Positions 62,701 through 64,000 of a stretch of DNA of 64,000 nucleotides are shown here, in pieces (position 1 is the stretch's first letter; each line of letters begins with the position of its first letter). A program made the translations under genes and the position numbers. The stretch comes from Flagellimonas_B algarum (GTDB taxonomy: Bacteria; Bacteroidota; Bacteroidia; Flavobacteriales; Flavobacteriaceae). The stretch is from positions 248,001 through 312,000 of the forward strand of contig NZ_JBEVTG010000002.1 in NCBI RefSeq assembly GCF_040513375.1. The letters are read 5' to 3'. The notes beneath the pieces are model-generated. The model worked only from the letters and a program-made list of their open reading frames with translations, had not been told where the DNA came from and did not search any database.

Positions 62701-63935
62701 GGAATAAATGATTCTCCCATAGGTTCGGCCCAATCCGAATGACGGACGAAAATGGCATATTGGACGTAGGGTCGGCCTTTTTCGGTCATTGTGAAATCTT
62801 GTGACAAAGGCAATACCTTGATGATCCGCTGCAAACGGGTCGATTGGGCGTAAGGACTGTGAACTCCATTCAATTTGACCAACGAAAGATGTCTGGGTGG
62901 CGTGATCCGTTTCAAATCACGGACTCCCACAATATAGGTCGTCAGCATATTGTCCGCACTGATCGGGAATCGCGTATATGGCCCATCGTCTTGGAGCATA
63001 TCGGGTAGCTGGTCACTTGGGAGTACCATCTTGCTCTCGTTCATGATGAAATTGATACTGAGTAACCCCCGCTTTGGCACCATGCCCGATTTCCGGATCT
63101 TGGCCGCCAGGGGTTCGGTTTGGTTGATGCTGTATTGCATGACGTGATAAAGTCCCAAGAATCCATAAACCCGCTCTTTTTGCAAACGAAGGCTGTCGTA
63201 AAACGAAGTAAAGTTATGAAACAGGATCTCCTCCCGATTTCGGCCTTCGTTTAAGTACTGGAGGTTTTTTCTCAAATGCTTTAAGGTAGCCAATTGCTCG
63301 GATGTCGTACTGTCGCGCAAAAGCAACCGATCCAGTCGTCCGATGCGATTATCTGATGTTTGCAACCGGGCATTCCTTTCGGTCATAGGGAAGGCATCAT
63401 CCAAATACCGGTCCAAAAGCAGGGTGTCCCTGATTTTATCGATGCCGACCACGGTGAATTTTTCCGATACCGGTAAAGTGCTTTGGAATTCTTGAAGGGC
63501 CAAAAACTTGTCATAATAACTTTGGTTGTCCCGTCCCTGTATGACCCCCCAGTGCTTCAGCGCTTGATCTAAATAAGAGCGATTACCCGAATCCAAGAAT
63601 CGGTTCACATATTTGGCTTGTACGAAATCCAATTCGCTGAGATAGTGGCGTACGCCATAGTGTTGATGGAGCTGCTTGAAGAAATCGACATCGAAACGAT
63701 TGGGCTCGGCAAACCCATGGATCTCACCCACCAAGATCACCCGGCTCGATTGCAGGTCTTCATGCATCAGGCTATAGTCGAATGCGGTACCCAAAGGAAC
63801 CGTTTCGCTATGATTTTCCAAATAATCCACATACGGATTTCCACTTAGGTATTCCCAAGCATGAAAACCTCCATAAATCAACAGTAGCCAAACGACAATC
63901 CAACAACTGAGTTTGACCGATCGTCTGCGTATCAT
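62697..63935 (-). CDS. EreA/ChaN-like (GExH motif) membrane-anchored protein
   Basis: A 412-residue protein with one N-terminal membrane segment (about 9-25). RVILVGEIHGFAEPNRFDVDFF recalls the conserved Glu and His motif of the erythromycin-esterase/ChaN/Tiki superfamily, and VVGIDKIRD and GFLGLYHVMQYSI fit the later helices. Actual function could be a metal-dependent hydrolase or haem-binding. Assignment is tentative. It converges on the serine hydrolase. Confidence 0.65.
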   Translation of the reverse strand: MIRRRSVKLSCWIVVWLLLIYGGFHAWEYLSGNPYVDYLENHSETVPLGTAFDYSLMHEDLQSSRVILVGEIHGFAEPNRFDVDFFKQLHQHYGVRHYLSELDFVQAKYVNRFLDSGNRSYLDQALKHWGVIQGRDNQSYYDKFLALQEFQSTLPVSEKFTVVGIDKIRDTLLLDRYLDDAFPMTERNARLQTSDNRIGRLDRLLLRDSTTSEQLATLKHLRKNLQYLNEGRNREEILFHNFTSFYDSLRLQKERVYGFLGLYHVMQYSINQTEPLAAKIRKSGMVPKRGLLSINFIMNESKMVLPSDQLPDMLQDDGPYTRFPISADNMLTTYIVGVRDLKRITPPRHLSLVKLNGVHSPYAQSTRLQRIIKVLPLSQDFTMTEKGRPYVQYAIFVRHSDWAEPMGESFIP

Positions 63936-64000
63936 AAGGAAGGGGTATTGCGGTTTCTTAGTGGAAGAACGGTAATCCCCACGGTAGCAATCGACGAAAT

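Noticed and set aside
1..64000. Search by eye for tRNA, rRNA, CRISPR arrays, insertion sequences, phage and conjugation genes.
   Set aside because: None could be supported. The gene content and packing look like ordinary chromosome.

Overview
The window is a stretch of chromosome from a Bacteroidota organism, most likely a marine member of the Flavobacteriaceae. The support is a 288-residue primary-type sigma factor of the Bacteroidota kind, promoters of the TTG / TAnnTTTG type, many lipoproteins with short lipoboxes, LytS/LytTR two-component systems, DUF1080, DUF4251, DUF2490 and DUF2652 proteins, an AraC regulator with a membrane domain, and GC content near 48%. Genes are packed tightly, with many ATGA or 1-base stop/start overlaps. 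I saw no tRNA, rRNA, CRISPR array, insertion sequence or phage gene. The only gene cut by the window is the first one.

Layout. 1-4.7 kb: an envelope pair (LtaS-type alkaline-phosphatase-fold enzyme with TPRs, and a YaiO-type outer-membrane barrel) converges on a secreted GDPD-type enzyme with an N-terminal ILEI/FAM3-like domain. 4.7-6.1 kb: two tandem, related micropeptide genes (32 and 33 residues) behind a good promoter and a 21-bp-period direct repeat, closed by a terminator shared with rpoD. 6.3-20.3 kb: SF2 helicase plus glycosyltransferase, FMN-dependent hydroxyacid oxidase, MenB, a serine hydrolase, a coupled pirin / haem-FG-GAP / amidase / M14 peptidase run, two DUF1080 proteins and a vWA lipoprotein. 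20.4-31.2 kb: a ChbG deacetylase, then a long molybdenum operon. That operon holds a two-subunit Mo hydroxylase (Fe-S and molybdopterin subunits), MoaD, a transglutaminase-like protein, MoaA, MobA, a MoeB-rhodanese fusion, a TauE/SafE permease, MoeA, XdhC and a MocA-like nucleotidyltransferase. 31.4-42.9 kb: a GntR regulator divergent from a trehalase with a perfect palindrome between them, then DUF2652, DUF3052, a large BNR-propeller protein, an exported methyltransferase, MscS, EamA and a third DUF1080 gene.

42.9-47.4 kb and 56.5-60.8 kb hold two LytS/LytTR signalling loci. The first has a secreted protein with about ten SDHHKA-type helical repeats, an active LytS-type kinase, a second kinase-like protein that has lost both its phospho-accepting His and its N-box Asn, and a LytTR regulator. 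The second has an ABA4-like membrane protein, a multi-pass membrane protein, a kinase, a LytTR regulator and a membrane AraC regulator. Both loci are preceded by a near-perfect direct repeat with a period of exactly 21 bp, the geometry of LytTR-family binding sites, and both have a YAYTTTCG box at the same distance from the proximal repeat. A related 21-bp repeat lies in front of the micropeptide operon near 4.8 kb. A LytTR regulon linking the micropeptides, the repeat protein and the pseudokinase module is the most interesting hypothesis in the window.

Between the two signalling loci (47.4-56.5 kb) are a non-canonical D-aminoacylase-like lipoprotein, a DUF4251 protein, a PQQ sugar dehydrogenase-like lipoprotein, a membrane nucleotide cyclase, a run of envelope proteins with MORN-like motifs and DUF2490, and a short SDR protein. 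The window ends with an NTF2-like secreted protein, a serine hydrolase, and a convergent EreA/ChaN-like protein.
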